In this document: piece after piece, positions 20,429-30,769 of the stretch
How the letters are laid out: each line of letters starts with the position of its first letter
Numbering within the stretch: the stretch's first letter is position 1
DNA from: Synaphobranchus kaupii
Taxonomy: Eukaryota > Chordata > Actinopteri > Anguilliformes > Synaphobranchidae
DNA: 64,000 nucleotides
Direction: 5' to 3'
NCBI GenBank assembly: GCA_029718625.1
Contig: JAINUF010000034.1
Location: 248,001 to 312,000 of the forward strand
The notes under the pieces: model-generated
What the model was told of the DNA's origin: nothing
What the model saw: the letters and a program-made list of their open reading frames with translations, nothing else
Database searches by the model: none
Position numbers and translations under genes: made by a program

Positions 20429-21397
20429 TGATTGTTGAAGGTAGCCCTGAAGAGCCTCCCACTCCAGTTTCCCCAGGATTCCCTCTGTCTCCAGAGTCCC
20501 CACTATTCCCAGAATCTCACCGTCCGTCTGAGCTGAGGCTGGTTCTGCTGGGAGAGAGCTGGGCCTTTAACAGCTCGGCTGGAAACAGCATCTTGGACAA
20601 AAAGGAGGCTGTGACGGAGGAGGGCGCAGTGAGGTCGGGCCAGGCGGCCGGGAGGCGGGTCTCTCTTGTCGAAGTGACAGGGCCGAAGTGGTACCTCGGG
20701 GGGCGGGGCTGCAGATGGCGCACTGCGCGGGGCGGCTCTTTGCTCCCCGGGCCCTCACGCCTTCCTCCTGGTCATCCCAGCGTACCTCTCTTTCACAGCG
20801 AGCTACGGCAGGGCGGTGAATCTCCGCATGGACACGCTTGGCAAGCGGGTCTGGAAGCACACGGTGGTGCTGTTCACCTGGGCGGAAGCTTTGGGGGAGA
20901 GCATCGATCAGCACATTCTGAGGAGCGAGGGCCTTAGTAGGCTGGTGCAGAGGTGCGGGAACAGGTACCTCACCCTACACAGCTGGAGGAACACCACGCA
21001 GGTTTCTCAGCTGCTGGAGAAGGTGGAGAAGATGGTGGTGGCAAACGGGGGTGGGTTTTACAGCTGGGCGGCATCAGAGGAAGAGGAGGAGGCGGAGCTG
21101 GAGGAGGAGGAGGAGGAGGAGGGGGCAGGAGGAAGAACTGAAGCAGACAGGACAGCTGGAGAAAGGATGGAATGGAGTGAGAGAAAATGGGCAGAGAAGA
21201 AAACCAAAGATGATGAGGAAACCAGAGAGACAGACGAGGATGGGAGGATTGTGGAGAGCCTCAGTGGATTTTCTGCTTCAAGCTTTGAGGGACTGCAGGA
21301 AAAGGACAAAGAGGAGGACGAAGCGTTGCTCTTCAACCCACCCACAGAGCCACAAACGCCGATGTGGAGCCAGACACCCCACTGCTCTTTACTTTGA
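20429..21397 (+). pseudogene. GIMAP8-like gene, last exon: decayed third AIG1 domain
   Basis: Acceptor TTGCTTCAG at 20428, phase 1, consistent with the donor at 19859. A Pro/Ser-rich linker (PPTPVSPGFPLSPESP) precedes an AIG1 domain that starts normally (SELRLVLLGE). The P-loop has become GESWAFNSS, losing the catalytic Gly-Lys, and the DTPGW switch is EVTGPKW. Between about 20695 and 20745 the frame shifts: SPGPHAFLLVI, VWKHTVVLFTW and the domain's C-terminal helix read in the next frame. That frame runs to a TGA at 21395 through a run of Glu residues and an acidic tail. The GTPase is therefore non-functional as sequenced. It could survive as a pseudo-GTPase if the frameshift is a sequencing error, because the P-loop loss alone does not break the frame. 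Confidence 0.7.
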
Positions 21398-21915
21398 ACT
21401 CTAATAGACACATGCAATAAGTCGATGGGAGCTCAGCTCAGGTTTTGCTTGAGTTTGTGAATTATTCATCAATAGAATTCAAATCTATATTTCTGGTGTT
21501 ATTGGTTCCTTTTCACCACAATATTATGCTCAACCAATTTTTAAAGCTCTTTTTGCATGAACTACAGGTTCGTTTTTTCAATTCCAGTTTTTTTACGTGT
21601 ATATTTCTTATTGTTACCAAAGAATAATATTGTTGTGCCCAATGATTATTCATTACAAATTTTAAAGATTTCTATTTTGTAAATATGAAAATAATCTGTA
21701 TTTCTGTGAAGCTATAATTCAGAGATTCTAGTCACAGATGTGGTGGCTCTTTAAGTGTTGTGATATTATTTAAAAAAGCAAACTATTACCATCTCATTGA
21801 AGTTGTCTCTTTTCATTTAACCTGAAATATCTACACTTTCCAGATACACATTTATCATAGGAAACACTGTGGCATAGTAACTATGCAGTGGGGCTTGTAC
21901 TGTTGCTGTACCCTT

Positions 21916-21947
<32 letters not shown>

Positions 21948-22900
21948 AATAATGATAATAATAATAATAATAATACAGTTTATATATATAGCACCTTTCA
22001 TACAAAGATTTTCAGCTCAAAGTGCTTTACAGTAAGCAGAGATTAAATAAAATATGAAGATAAAATAGTGAGCGATAATTGCAAATTAAGCAAGTTAAGA
22101 TAACAATGAATAAAAGGGTAAGCAGGTAAGATCAATATAAGGCAGAAAATAAATAAATACAATAGTAAATAAATAAATATTTAGGAAAATCAAGAGAATA
22201 ATACAGTGCACAATTTCAAAGTTAAAATACTAAAATTTAAAATGTAAAAAGGCATTTCTGCAGGTATTTTAAGTAAAAGCTAAAGTAAAAAGGTGAGTTT
22301 TAAGAAGCTTTTAAAAAATTACTACAGAACCTGCCTCTTTAATGTGAAATTATTCCACAGTTTAGGTGCATAAAAACAAAAGCTACAAAAGATCATTAAC
22401 ATAAATTTCATGGTAAATAAACTGAAATATACAAGTGTATGCAGTAACTAAAAAACAACAACAAATAATATTAAATAAGTGTAAAGTTTCCCTGGATAAG
22501 TGTATCTTCCAAATGAACCACAATTAGTTAAAGGGAATTAGTATAAGGCTCAAGATGTTGTAAAGTGTTAGCTGTTCAGAAGCAGTGGCTATAATCAAAC
22601 ACAGTGGAGATTTGATCTTCAAACAGCAACATTAGAATCCATATGTTTTGTCATATGGAAATGTTTTATATGTGATATCATATATTGTATTATTCATATT
22701 TTACTGAAACATAAATAACTAAAACCCACAATCATATAAGAGGATGTTTTGTCCAGGGGTTAAAGTATTAATATAATTATTTGACCCAAGTTTTATGACA
22801 CAACTGGTGAGGTTAGCAGACTTAGCATCGTAGCATCCTACTGTAGAGAGAATACTACACAAGAGAGAATACTATTTTTCTAATGTTTGTGTCTCTCATA
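21398..22900. other. 3' flank of the GIMAP-like gene; dispersed repeat with (CAA)n/(TAA)n head
   Basis: AT-rich. (CAA)n at about 21917-21945 and (TAA)n to 21975 are followed by TATAGCACCTTTCATACAAAG and CTCAAAGTGCTTTACAGT, a motif string common at ends of fish dispersed repeats, running to about 22.5 kb. An AATAAA at about 22046 could serve as a poly(A) signal but lies within the repeat. No gene seen. Confidence 0.4.
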
Positions 22901-22902
22901 TT

Positions 22903-22917
22903 CCACTAGAGGGAGAC
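22903..22917 (+). promoter_or_regulatory. Weak CTCF-like site upstream of smim20
   Basis: CCACTAGAGGGAGAC resembles the CTCF core but has A where the core usually has C (GGGA for GGGC). It lies about 115 bp upstream of the smim20 ATG. Confidence 0.25.
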
Positions 22918-23018
22918 AGTAGCCACGGCGCTTGCACTTTTACACAGGAAGCAGTTACTGAGTCAGTAATGGTGCTGTCCTTGTGAACTACACAAGTAGT
23001 CTGTGACTGATAGGGACA

Positions 23019-23127
23019 ATGTCGCGAAATAGGAGAAGCACTCTAATATTCGCAGGTTTTATAACAGCGGTCGCAGCCGCTTTCTATCCGATATTTTTCC
23101 ATCCTCTCTCACACGTAAATGACTACA
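23019..23127 (+). CDS. smim20: smim20 exon 1 (N-terminus and membrane segment)
   Basis: First coding exon of small integral membrane protein 20 (MITRAC7), an inner-mitochondrial-membrane factor that stabilises newly made COX1 during cytochrome c oxidase assembly. The 109-bp exon encodes MSRNRRSTLIFAGFI and then an Ala-rich hydrophobic stretch ending in FYPIFFHPL, closely matching the vertebrate SMIM20 start and its single membrane span. Exon end ACA|GTAAGT at 23127/23128, phase 1. The ATG follows a CpG-containing 5' region without a TATA box. The ORF is far too short for ordinary ORF calling. Identification rests on the pattern of conserved residues across all three exons and on linkage to rbpj. 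Confidence 0.92.
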
Positions 23128-23447
23128 GTAAGTAGCCGATCTAAGTTACTCATTTCGTTTGCTGTGCTAATTTTGATGTTGCGCTTATTTCGTAGCACTA
23201 TGGAGCAGTGAGCGTAATGTTTCAACCCTGGATCCAGTCAGTACTTACTGAACCAGTCAAACCGATAAGCGTATCCCTTTTCTGTGCTATATATGCTGGA
23301 ACTGATGGATAGCCACAGTTTTATGTCATTTCTGGCTCGCCACGTTGCTTACGTTAGCCAGCTAACCGATCACCTGTAAGTTCAATTAGTTAGCTGGATA
23401 GTTAGCAATATGAGTCCCTAGCCTTAATCATTTACCCTTTTAAACAG

Positions 23448-23504
23448 AACAAGTTCAGAGCGTAAACCGAGCTGGAATCAATCAAGCGGATGTCCAACCC
23501 GTAG
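23448..23504 (+). CDS. smim20: smim20 exon 2
   Basis: A 57-bp exon with acceptor AAACAG at 23447 and donor TAG|GTAAGT at 23504/23505. In frame from exon 1 (phase 1) it reads KQVQSVNRAGINQADVQPV and leaves one base for a Gly. This matches the conserved NRAGI..DVQP stretch of SMIM20, the start of the phoenixin-20/phoenixin-14 region. It is followed by a 608-bp intron. Confidence 0.92.
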
Positions 23505-24112
23505 GTAAGTAACGTTAGGCTACCTGCGGGGGCCAACTGTACAGTGACCACAACTGTCACAACCTCAGGGATACAGTCTATGGTTGTTACACCTGCAGCG
23601 TGGGATTAATCAAAAGTACAATGCAAGGTGATAGGTGATAAGTAGCCTAGCTTTTTAACTCACGGAATCAATGTAGTAATTATTGTAACCAAACGTTACG
23701 CATGCAATTAGATAGCTATTATTTTTGCAAAAATGCTTGCCACGCATTGTTGCAGTGAAAATATATGACACGAGAGCCCCTGTTAGCTCGTTATTATCGG
23801 CAGGGCAATATAGGCTAATAACAACACAATAAATAAATATTCAAATCTATAAATCTTTATTATTAATATAAACCTTTACAAAGGACAGCATGAGATGGTA
23901 AACTGGTATGCCCTGTGCACCTGTAGAGATTGTGCATTAAAAAGTGACCATGTATTAATGTATGTCCACACCCGTATGGTTATTTAATCAGAGGTGAAAG
24001 CTTAAGCCCTCGAGCCCTGAGAAGCGGTCTACAGCATCTCAGGCAGATGCTCTCAGCAGTAGGGAACTGGTCACCCCAAAGTCACCTCTGTATTTGTGTG
24101 TTCTTCCTCCAG

Positions 24113-24150
24113 GGGTGAAGATATGGTCTGATCCATACAAGTCCAAATGA
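24113..24150 (+). CDS. smim20: smim20 exon 3 (C-terminus)
   Basis: Acceptor TTCTTCCTCCAG at 24112. The exon completes a Gly and reads VKIWSDPYKSK, then TGA at 24148. The whole spliced protein is 67 residues, the same length as I recall for the human protein. Human SMIM20 ends in SDPFGRK, whose Gly supports amidation of phoenixin. Here the Phe is Tyr and the Gly is absent. An ATTAAA at about 24307 is a possible poly(A) signal. Confidence 0.92.
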
Positions 24151-24989
24151 AGGCCGTGAAGGCAGAGATCCTTGCTGCTGTGAGGAGGAGGAAGAGGACG
24201 AGGATGAGGGGGAAGAGGTGGATATCTGAGCAGTTGCCCGGCTTGATGCAGGGTTGATTTTTAATCAGGGCACCAATGCTTATGAGGAGGTGAAGTCAGG
24301 AGCTGTATTAAAATAACCAGCAACCTTTTGTTAGTGCATCACAGACTATTTCAGGATGAACTGTCTCACAAGGATCAAGGGGGCAATCCGTTTTCAGAAG
24401 GTTTTCTGAAAATGCATACATTAGTATCATAATGTCTAGCGTTTGTGGAGGCTGCACTGATTTCATTTGTTGTTCCTGTTCAGTAAATTATGGGATTAAG
24501 GGATTCACTACTTTCTCCAGTGCCCCTTTTTTCAATTATTTAAATCTTTTGGAGTGGAGTGAGAACATGACCACTTCTCAAAGTTGTCAAACTCACCTCA
24601 CACACAGATCTGCTCTGACACTACACCTGCTCACCGAGACCAAAGGCTGGGCGGGGCTTGTGTCCATGGCAGTGCAGAGTGCGCCAGCCCCAGTGCACCT
24701 GGACAGCCAATCCAGCCCCACCTTTTTTTTTTTACTTTCTAGCTTGTGAATCAGCAAATATTGTTTCTGCATCATCAAGTCCTAACTGTCTTTGAATCTG
24801 AGTTGAAGTTTGCGCGTCATGGCACCCATTAACAACACAAACATGGTCTTCTGCATTGTTTTAGTATTATTAGTATTCATATGTTTTGCCATTATTATCA
24901 ACAAAGGCCAGTCGTAATAACATATTGGGATGGCAGGTATTCCATCTGCCAAGTTACGGCTTGGTGGGGCATGCCCCATGCCTATACAG

Positions 24990-25775
24990 CAGTGGTTCCC
25001 AACGTCGGTCCTCGGGGACCACTGTGTATGCTGGTTTTCGTTCCAACCACAATTGCAATCCCGGAATTTTAACAAGCTGTCAATTGTTCTTAATTAGGTG
25101 TTTGTCATATTTAGGGGGATTATTTACCTTCTTAAGCCACATTATGTTAGCAATAGCTATGCATGTCATGAATAATAAAAGTCAATATTCTCATTGTTTA
25201 TTGTGCTATATTGCAAATAATTACAAAAAGAGGGGCAAAAAAACCAATTATTATTTTTTTTTTTCAGGCATGGGGTGCAATTTAACTGATTAAAATGAAA
25301 GACTGAGGTGAATCCATATGCTCCTAATTGGTGAAATTGTGGACACATGGCCACTAAAACGAACCATTTGATAAATAATGAAGAAAAGATAGAGAATGAT
25401 AATGAGCCAAACCTGCATTGTGTTAATACATTTAAGAAACAAATGATGAGGGAACTTGAACACACATGTGTTCAACTACCTAATTAGGAGCCAATTGATT
25501 CACCCCAGTCTTTAATTTGATCATTTTAAAAAATGTTACCTATTTGCAATATAGCCAAATAAGCACATTAGGAACACAGGAATTTTATTCTTCATGGCAT
25601 GCTTAGCTATTTCTGACATGATGTGGCTTAAGAGGGTAAATAGGCTAATCCCTCTAAACATGAAAAGCAACTAATTAAGAAAAATTAACAGCTTGTTAGA
25701 ATTTTGGGATTGCAATTGTGGTTGGAACGAAAACCAGCATACACAGTGGTCCCCGAGGACCACTTGCTTTGGGAT
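24990..25775. mobile_element. 0.79-kb fold-back (hAT-like) element
   Basis: It starts CAGTGGTTCCCAAC with GTCCTCGGGGACC and ends with the inverted counterpart GGTCCCCGAGGACC. The two halves pair along almost their whole length around a centre near 25.38 kb: GGTTTTCGTTCCAACCAC, CTTCTTAAGCCACAT and GCTATATTGCAAATA all recur inverted. There is no ORF. It is a long-TIR non-autonomous DNA transposon of a type common in fish. Confidence 0.85.
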
Positions 25776-26266
25776 AGAGTTTGTTTCGTTTGTGTGAACT
25801 AAGATAGCCAATATTTTTTGTAGTAACCTGGCCTAATTTTGATATCAATACTTCTCATGGCAGTACTACTTGTAGATTTTACTTGTATGCATGAGTAACT
25901 TAGTGTGTTTGTACATTCAAAACGTTTTTGTTGACAATTTTATTTACTGAGGAATTTTCTCATGCCTGTTGTCCTCTTGCACACTACATTGAAATTCAGT
26001 TTAAAAATGAAAAGAATAACATCACAAAAATGAACCAAATACAAGTGGATAAGTGTATATATATTCTTTGGAAAGGTAGAGATTTACATTTTATCCCGAA
26101 CAATCCCCCGATTAAAATAAATAAAAAAATAAAAAATGTATTATGTTTTCACATGGTCATGGCTAAAACTGGGATAATTGAAATAAAGTGGCTTTTCAGA
26201 ATGGAAAGGGTATTTATTGTATAATAAGAAGTGATTAAGTTCTGCTGTTGGTTATAACATATTCAG

Positions 26267-26285
26267 CCACCAGAGGGCAGTGCTG
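26267..26285 (+). promoter_or_regulatory. CTCF-like site (strong match)
   Basis: CCACCAGAGGGCAGTGCTG matches the CTCF core CCASYAGRKGGCR without mismatch and continues with a favourable 3' part. It lies 2.1 kb downstream of smim20, between that gene and rbpj, a plausible insulator position. Confidence 0.5.
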
Positions 26286-28212
26286 GACCAAAGATACAAT
26301 ATGATCAATGTTTGTCCTTTGATGTTGGACTAGGTTTAACTAAAACCCAAAATTATGGGTTACAGCTTTTTCCCAGGCTCTTTTCAATTGCACCCCTTTG
26401 TATTCCTGTATAAGTGAAATATGCAGCGAGTGTGTGTTTAATCTTAAACTCACTTCTCACATTAATCTCATAAAGACCGCTTCATATACCGAGCGCATAA
26501 TTCATTGTTGAATTTCCTGTCTGCTTCTTTTTATCTTTTCTCTTGTCTGTCCTTTGTTTCTGTTAAGTTCAGACCAAGGGGGGAAAATGCAAGCCCAAAA
26601 GAATAGAAAAGGAATGAAAAATGTTACAACAGTAACGGGGCAAAAAAGCGAGATTTGAGATCTGTGGATTATTGAAAGCCCGAGGAGAGTTTCTCCAATT
26701 ACTTCCAGTGTCACTCCTGGACCGTCGGCCACCCCCATGCCCCCTCCAGCCCCCCACCATCGGTGGAAACGGGGCCACAGGAGAGCGGAACGGGCCCTCT
26801 CGAGAAACCCTGCATGTCCAGGAACTGACATCATACCTCAGCAATGCCACAACAAGGACATTCAGGGCTCAGTTGAACCTGCCAAAGACCCTTTTCTGAA
26901 GCCAAGATCCCTCATCGCTCCCCCCAATCTGCCTGTGCGTTGTTTATGGGATGCTGTTATTGTTGGTTACAGCTCAAAAAACACTGAGAAATGCAGAGAC
27001 TTCCAAAATAAAGATTGGGGGGGGGGGGGGGGGGGGGGGGTTACAGAGGTGGTGGTGGCGTTGTGTGTGTGTGTGGGGGGGGGGGGGGGGGGGGGGTGGA
27101 ATTCTTTTCATACTCCGTTGTTTTCCAAATTATACAGAAGAAAGCATCTGGGGAGCGAGTGAAGAAAGGAATTCACTATTTTGACGAGAGGAGAAACTGG
27201 CTTGGAGGGAAAACAGACACACTTTGAATCGTGTGATTTCCAGTGTTTCCGTGCGGTACAGATCTACTGATCTTCACGGAGAGATCACAGCGTCTTTACA
27301 TCAAAGCGCGTTCAGAAGCAATTGATGTGCTTCTTGATGGTTGGCTTTGAATATTGCGCCTGTTGAAATGCATGAGATTAAAATGCCAGGACTTCAATGC
27401 AGTTCAGATTTAAAAACAAGTCGACTATCTGCAAGGGTGAAATCGTTTGAGAAATGCTCTATTAGTTTTATTGAACGTGTATCTCGACACCCACAGGACC
27501 TGGACGATTGCGATTGGCTGAAATGTGTCATACTCGTATGGCAAAACCAGACCAATTAAGTGAACGCGTGTACAAGTCTGTAAACTCGGATTCTTAAAAG
27601 GGTTTTCAAACGCCAAACGCGCCAAAACTTATCAGAGAGCTTATCATAAGCTTTTATCACCCACTGCAGTTTGCTGAGGCAATGCGTCCCCTAACAAAGA
27701 TGGCCATTAACAGGTTTTTGCAGTCTTTGTTTCCTCAATCCATTCATCAAACAGCAGTGGTTTCCAGCTTGTTTGAGGGACGGTCTAAGCCAAGAATTTA
27801 GGACATTCCTAAGTGCGGCATTGACACACCAGGGTCCTCTCTGATCGCTATGGGAACCGAGGCTATCGCAGTCAAGCCGAGAGGATTGTGAAACAGCGGG
27901 ACTCGTTTCAGGGCAGAAGAGGAACGGGAAATGCCGGGGGGCGGGGGCGCAACTGCTAAGAAAGCGCTCGTGTTTGGAGACTGCGACCGAAAGAGCGCCG
28001 GGTGCGCGGACGGCGACATTGCTGAGGGCAAGTCATGGCAGCGCTCTAAAAGAGTGCGCTTTCAGGAGACATCGGGCGGTGATTAAAGAGAGGGAAAGTT
28101 ACAGGGGCGCGTCACTTCTGATTTTATTTATAAACTTCTTTTCAGTTCGTCTCGTCTCTCTGAGACTGCGGGGAGCAACGGAAAACCCACACTGAAGCCG
28201 CCCGATCAACAG
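26286..28212. other. Gene-free stretch with poly-G runs and a CpG-rich island
   Basis: Poly-G runs lie at 27017-27040 and 27075-27096. From about 27.78 to 28.20 kb the DNA becomes GC- and CpG-rich (for example CCGGGGGGCGGGGGCGCAAC), as in a promoter or an alternative first exon, but no convincing start-and-donor pair was found. Confidence 0.4.
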
Positions 28213-28385
28213 GCATGGGGTGCAGCACAATGGTTAGGGAGCTCAGCTTGTAGCGCAGTGATTCCCAGCTGGGACACTGCCCATTGTAACCTTGGGAAAG
28301 GTACTTAACCTGAACTGCTCCAGTAGAGCACTCGGATCTCCAAATGGACTACATGTGAAAAGTCTGTTAAAGAGCAGATAGAGTG
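28213..28385 (+). mobile_element. Fish SINE, plus orientation (degenerate)
   Basis: It has GGGTGCAGCACAATGGTTAG (A-box-like), GTGATTCCCAGCTGG (B-box-like) and GGTACTTAACCTGAACTGCT. Same family as the copies at 2.2 kb and 36.3 kb. Confidence 0.55.
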
Positions 28386-28724
28386 AGGACTATATATTGA
28401 AGTGTAAATAAGACCAGATTGATATCGGACATAATGCCATATACTTTCACATACATGATAGCACTTTGAAGTAGAAGAAAGGCCTTATTCCCAATAACTC
28501 CCTGTATAGATAGATTATTGACTCAATAATAAGATGATAAGCTAGAGCTGTGTGTGTGGTTAAGAGAGAGAGAGAGGGGGGGGGTTATATTCCTCATCTC
28601 AAACATGCTTAATTCTTCCTCTATTAAAGAAAGGATTCCAGTGACGGTTGCATTCTTGGGTTACCATTGCGAGGGCTTTGGAAACAGATAGCATAAATGC
28701 TCAGCAGTGTGTGGAAATATGAGT

Positions 28725-28921
28725 GGGGGGGGGGGGGGGGCGCAGTGGAAGCCAGAGCTGAGTTGCACACATTTCTGCATTTCACTTAGGAGTTTAAAAA
28801 AAGGAAAATTTACGTTTCAAGTGAGAAACGTTTTTCTTCAACGGACTGAGGTGTCTGTCTGTGTGTGTGCACATACATGTGTGCCCATGTGTGTGCGTGC
28901 ATGCCTGCTGTGCGTATGCCT

Positions 28922-28971
<50 letters not shown>
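28725..28971. repeat. Poly-G tract and (GT)n microsatellite
   Basis: G16 at 28725-28740, and an imperfect then pure GT tract with the pure part at 28923-28971. Confidence 0.9.
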
Positions 28972-28972
<1 letters not shown>

Positions 28973-29179
28973 ATGCCTGCGTGCCTACATGTGGGCGCAT
29001 GGTATTAATAGATAGATAGGCTAAATCGCAATAGGCAGCCAATGGGGGATCTAATAATCTGGGGTTGGGCAGATCACAGCCTGGAGTGTTACACTAGCTG
29101 ATAAAATGGACAATTTACCAATTAAAGCAGTTGATTACAGTTCTACAGTGTTACCTGGTTTCTTGTAAAGACAGAAACC

Positions 29180-29350
29180 CTCCCTGTGACTGTCCTGGAC
29201 CAGAGTTGGGGACCCCTGCTGTAGCAGATAACTGTATACAAATATGGGTGAGTATTAAATTTAGTACTCTCAATGAGCTCAACAAAAACAGGACAGGACA
29301 GTGCTCTCCCAGGACCAGGGTCACCAAACATTGCCTTTGATCCAAAACCT
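29180..29350. mobile_element. Degenerate hAT-end fragments
   Basis: CTGGACCAGAGTTGGGGACC at about 29190 and CCCAGGACCAGGGTCACCAAA at about 29310 resemble the ends of fish hAT MITEs (CAGGGGTCCCCAA... type). No complete element can be delimited. Confidence 0.3.
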
Positions 29351-29682
29351 GCTGGGCACAGGCTCTGGGCACAGTGAGACCTGGGCAGGAGGCCAACCCA
29401 CTGCCGAGTACTGCACTGCGCAGGAACAAGCCACTTTTAAGGTGTAGGATCACAAACGTGAGTAGAATGTTCTTAACTGAACATTCTAATGCTGATGTAA
29501 CAATCACTACTGGAAAAATCAATGGAGTTCTAGAACACTGATTTAGAATTTTGGAAAGTAAATTGCAGTATCTGGGCTGCAGTATAAATAATACCACTGA
29601 ACCTTTTCTGTCCAGTTGTTGAAAAAGAGAAATGTCTAAACACTCAGTCAGTGTCTGCAATTGTGTTAGACTGCTTCTTATA

Positions 29683-29685
<3 letters not shown>

Positions 29686-29723
<38 letters not shown>

Positions 29724-29730
29724 TGTGTGT
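29686..29730. repeat. (TG)n microsatellite
   Basis: About 45 bp TG tract, followed by a short (TA)n. Confidence 0.9.
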
Positions 29731-30248
29731 AAATAAATATATATATATTTAAAAAGGTTTTGCGTTCATGCGCTGTGAGTATTTTCTTAGATAAGTAAAA
29801 CATGCTGTGTATCTGGGTGATATGTCTCTAAAAAGGCATTCTTAGACACATATTAAAATAGACTTTTTGGAACTGCACTGAGGAGATGAAGCAATACGAC
29901 TGCAAAAATCAAAGCTGCTTACAAATATTTATAGAGCAAGTCATTCGTAATGAAGTGGAGGTTATGATTATGGGCCTTTTGTTTGTGCCTAAATGACTCG
30001 GTTACGAAATGACGGGTATGGATAATAATGCAGACGACTATTTTTAAATCCGTAGACCTATGACCGGGTATGGGACGCAGTACGTGGCGTGAGTAAAAAA
30101 TTATAAATTAAACATTTAAGTGATGCATCTTTCTACTGTCTCCACATCTCTTACTCCACAACCCCCCACCCCCCGGCTTTTAGTTCCCCCTCTTGTAGGA
30201 TTTCATTAGTGAGCGATAGATGGCAAACCAGTACATAAAACTTGGCCT

Positions 30249-30269
30249 GGGGGGGGGGGGGGGGGGGGG
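30249..30269. repeat. Poly-G tract
   Basis: 21 consecutive G on the + strand. Confidence 0.95.
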
Positions 30270-30704
30270 TGGATTCTGTGAAAGTAATGGAACTTGGGGC
30301 TGGAGACGGAACACTATCTGTCTGTTCGGCTTCCTCCAGGGAGAGACCTGTCATTATTAACTAGTGAATGTGCGCCTCGTTATTTATTAAAGACAATTTT
30401 TTTAGTCAAACCCTGACATTTGCCTCCCCCGGAAAACCCGCCGAGTGTGGCGGGGACAGCAGCGGTCATGCGTGGACCCCACGTACTGGTCAAGGGGGTT
30501 CGGTTCATCCTGGTACTGAATTTGTGGTCCACTGTGGAATCCTGGGAGATTATCTGACAGCAGGGATCTGGTGACAGGACAGATGATTATATACTATTCT
30601 CTCTCAAATAAAAATTATAAAACAATAATACATAAAAACTGGAACAGCCACAACTAAAAAGGAGAAGTTACATTTGTGTCCTTGTGTCCTACATTTGTGT
30701 CCTA

Positions 30705-30768
30705 ATATGCACTTATTGTACGTCGCTTTGGATAAAAGCCTCTGCCAAATGATTGTAATGAATTCCTG
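30705..30768 (+). mobile_element. L2 LINE 3'-tail fragment
   Basis: TGCACTTATTGTACGTCGCT followed by TTGGATAAAAGCC is the complement of the 3' tail of the L2 copy at 4.7 kb. Only the tail remains. Confidence 0.7.
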
Positions 30769-30769
30769 G

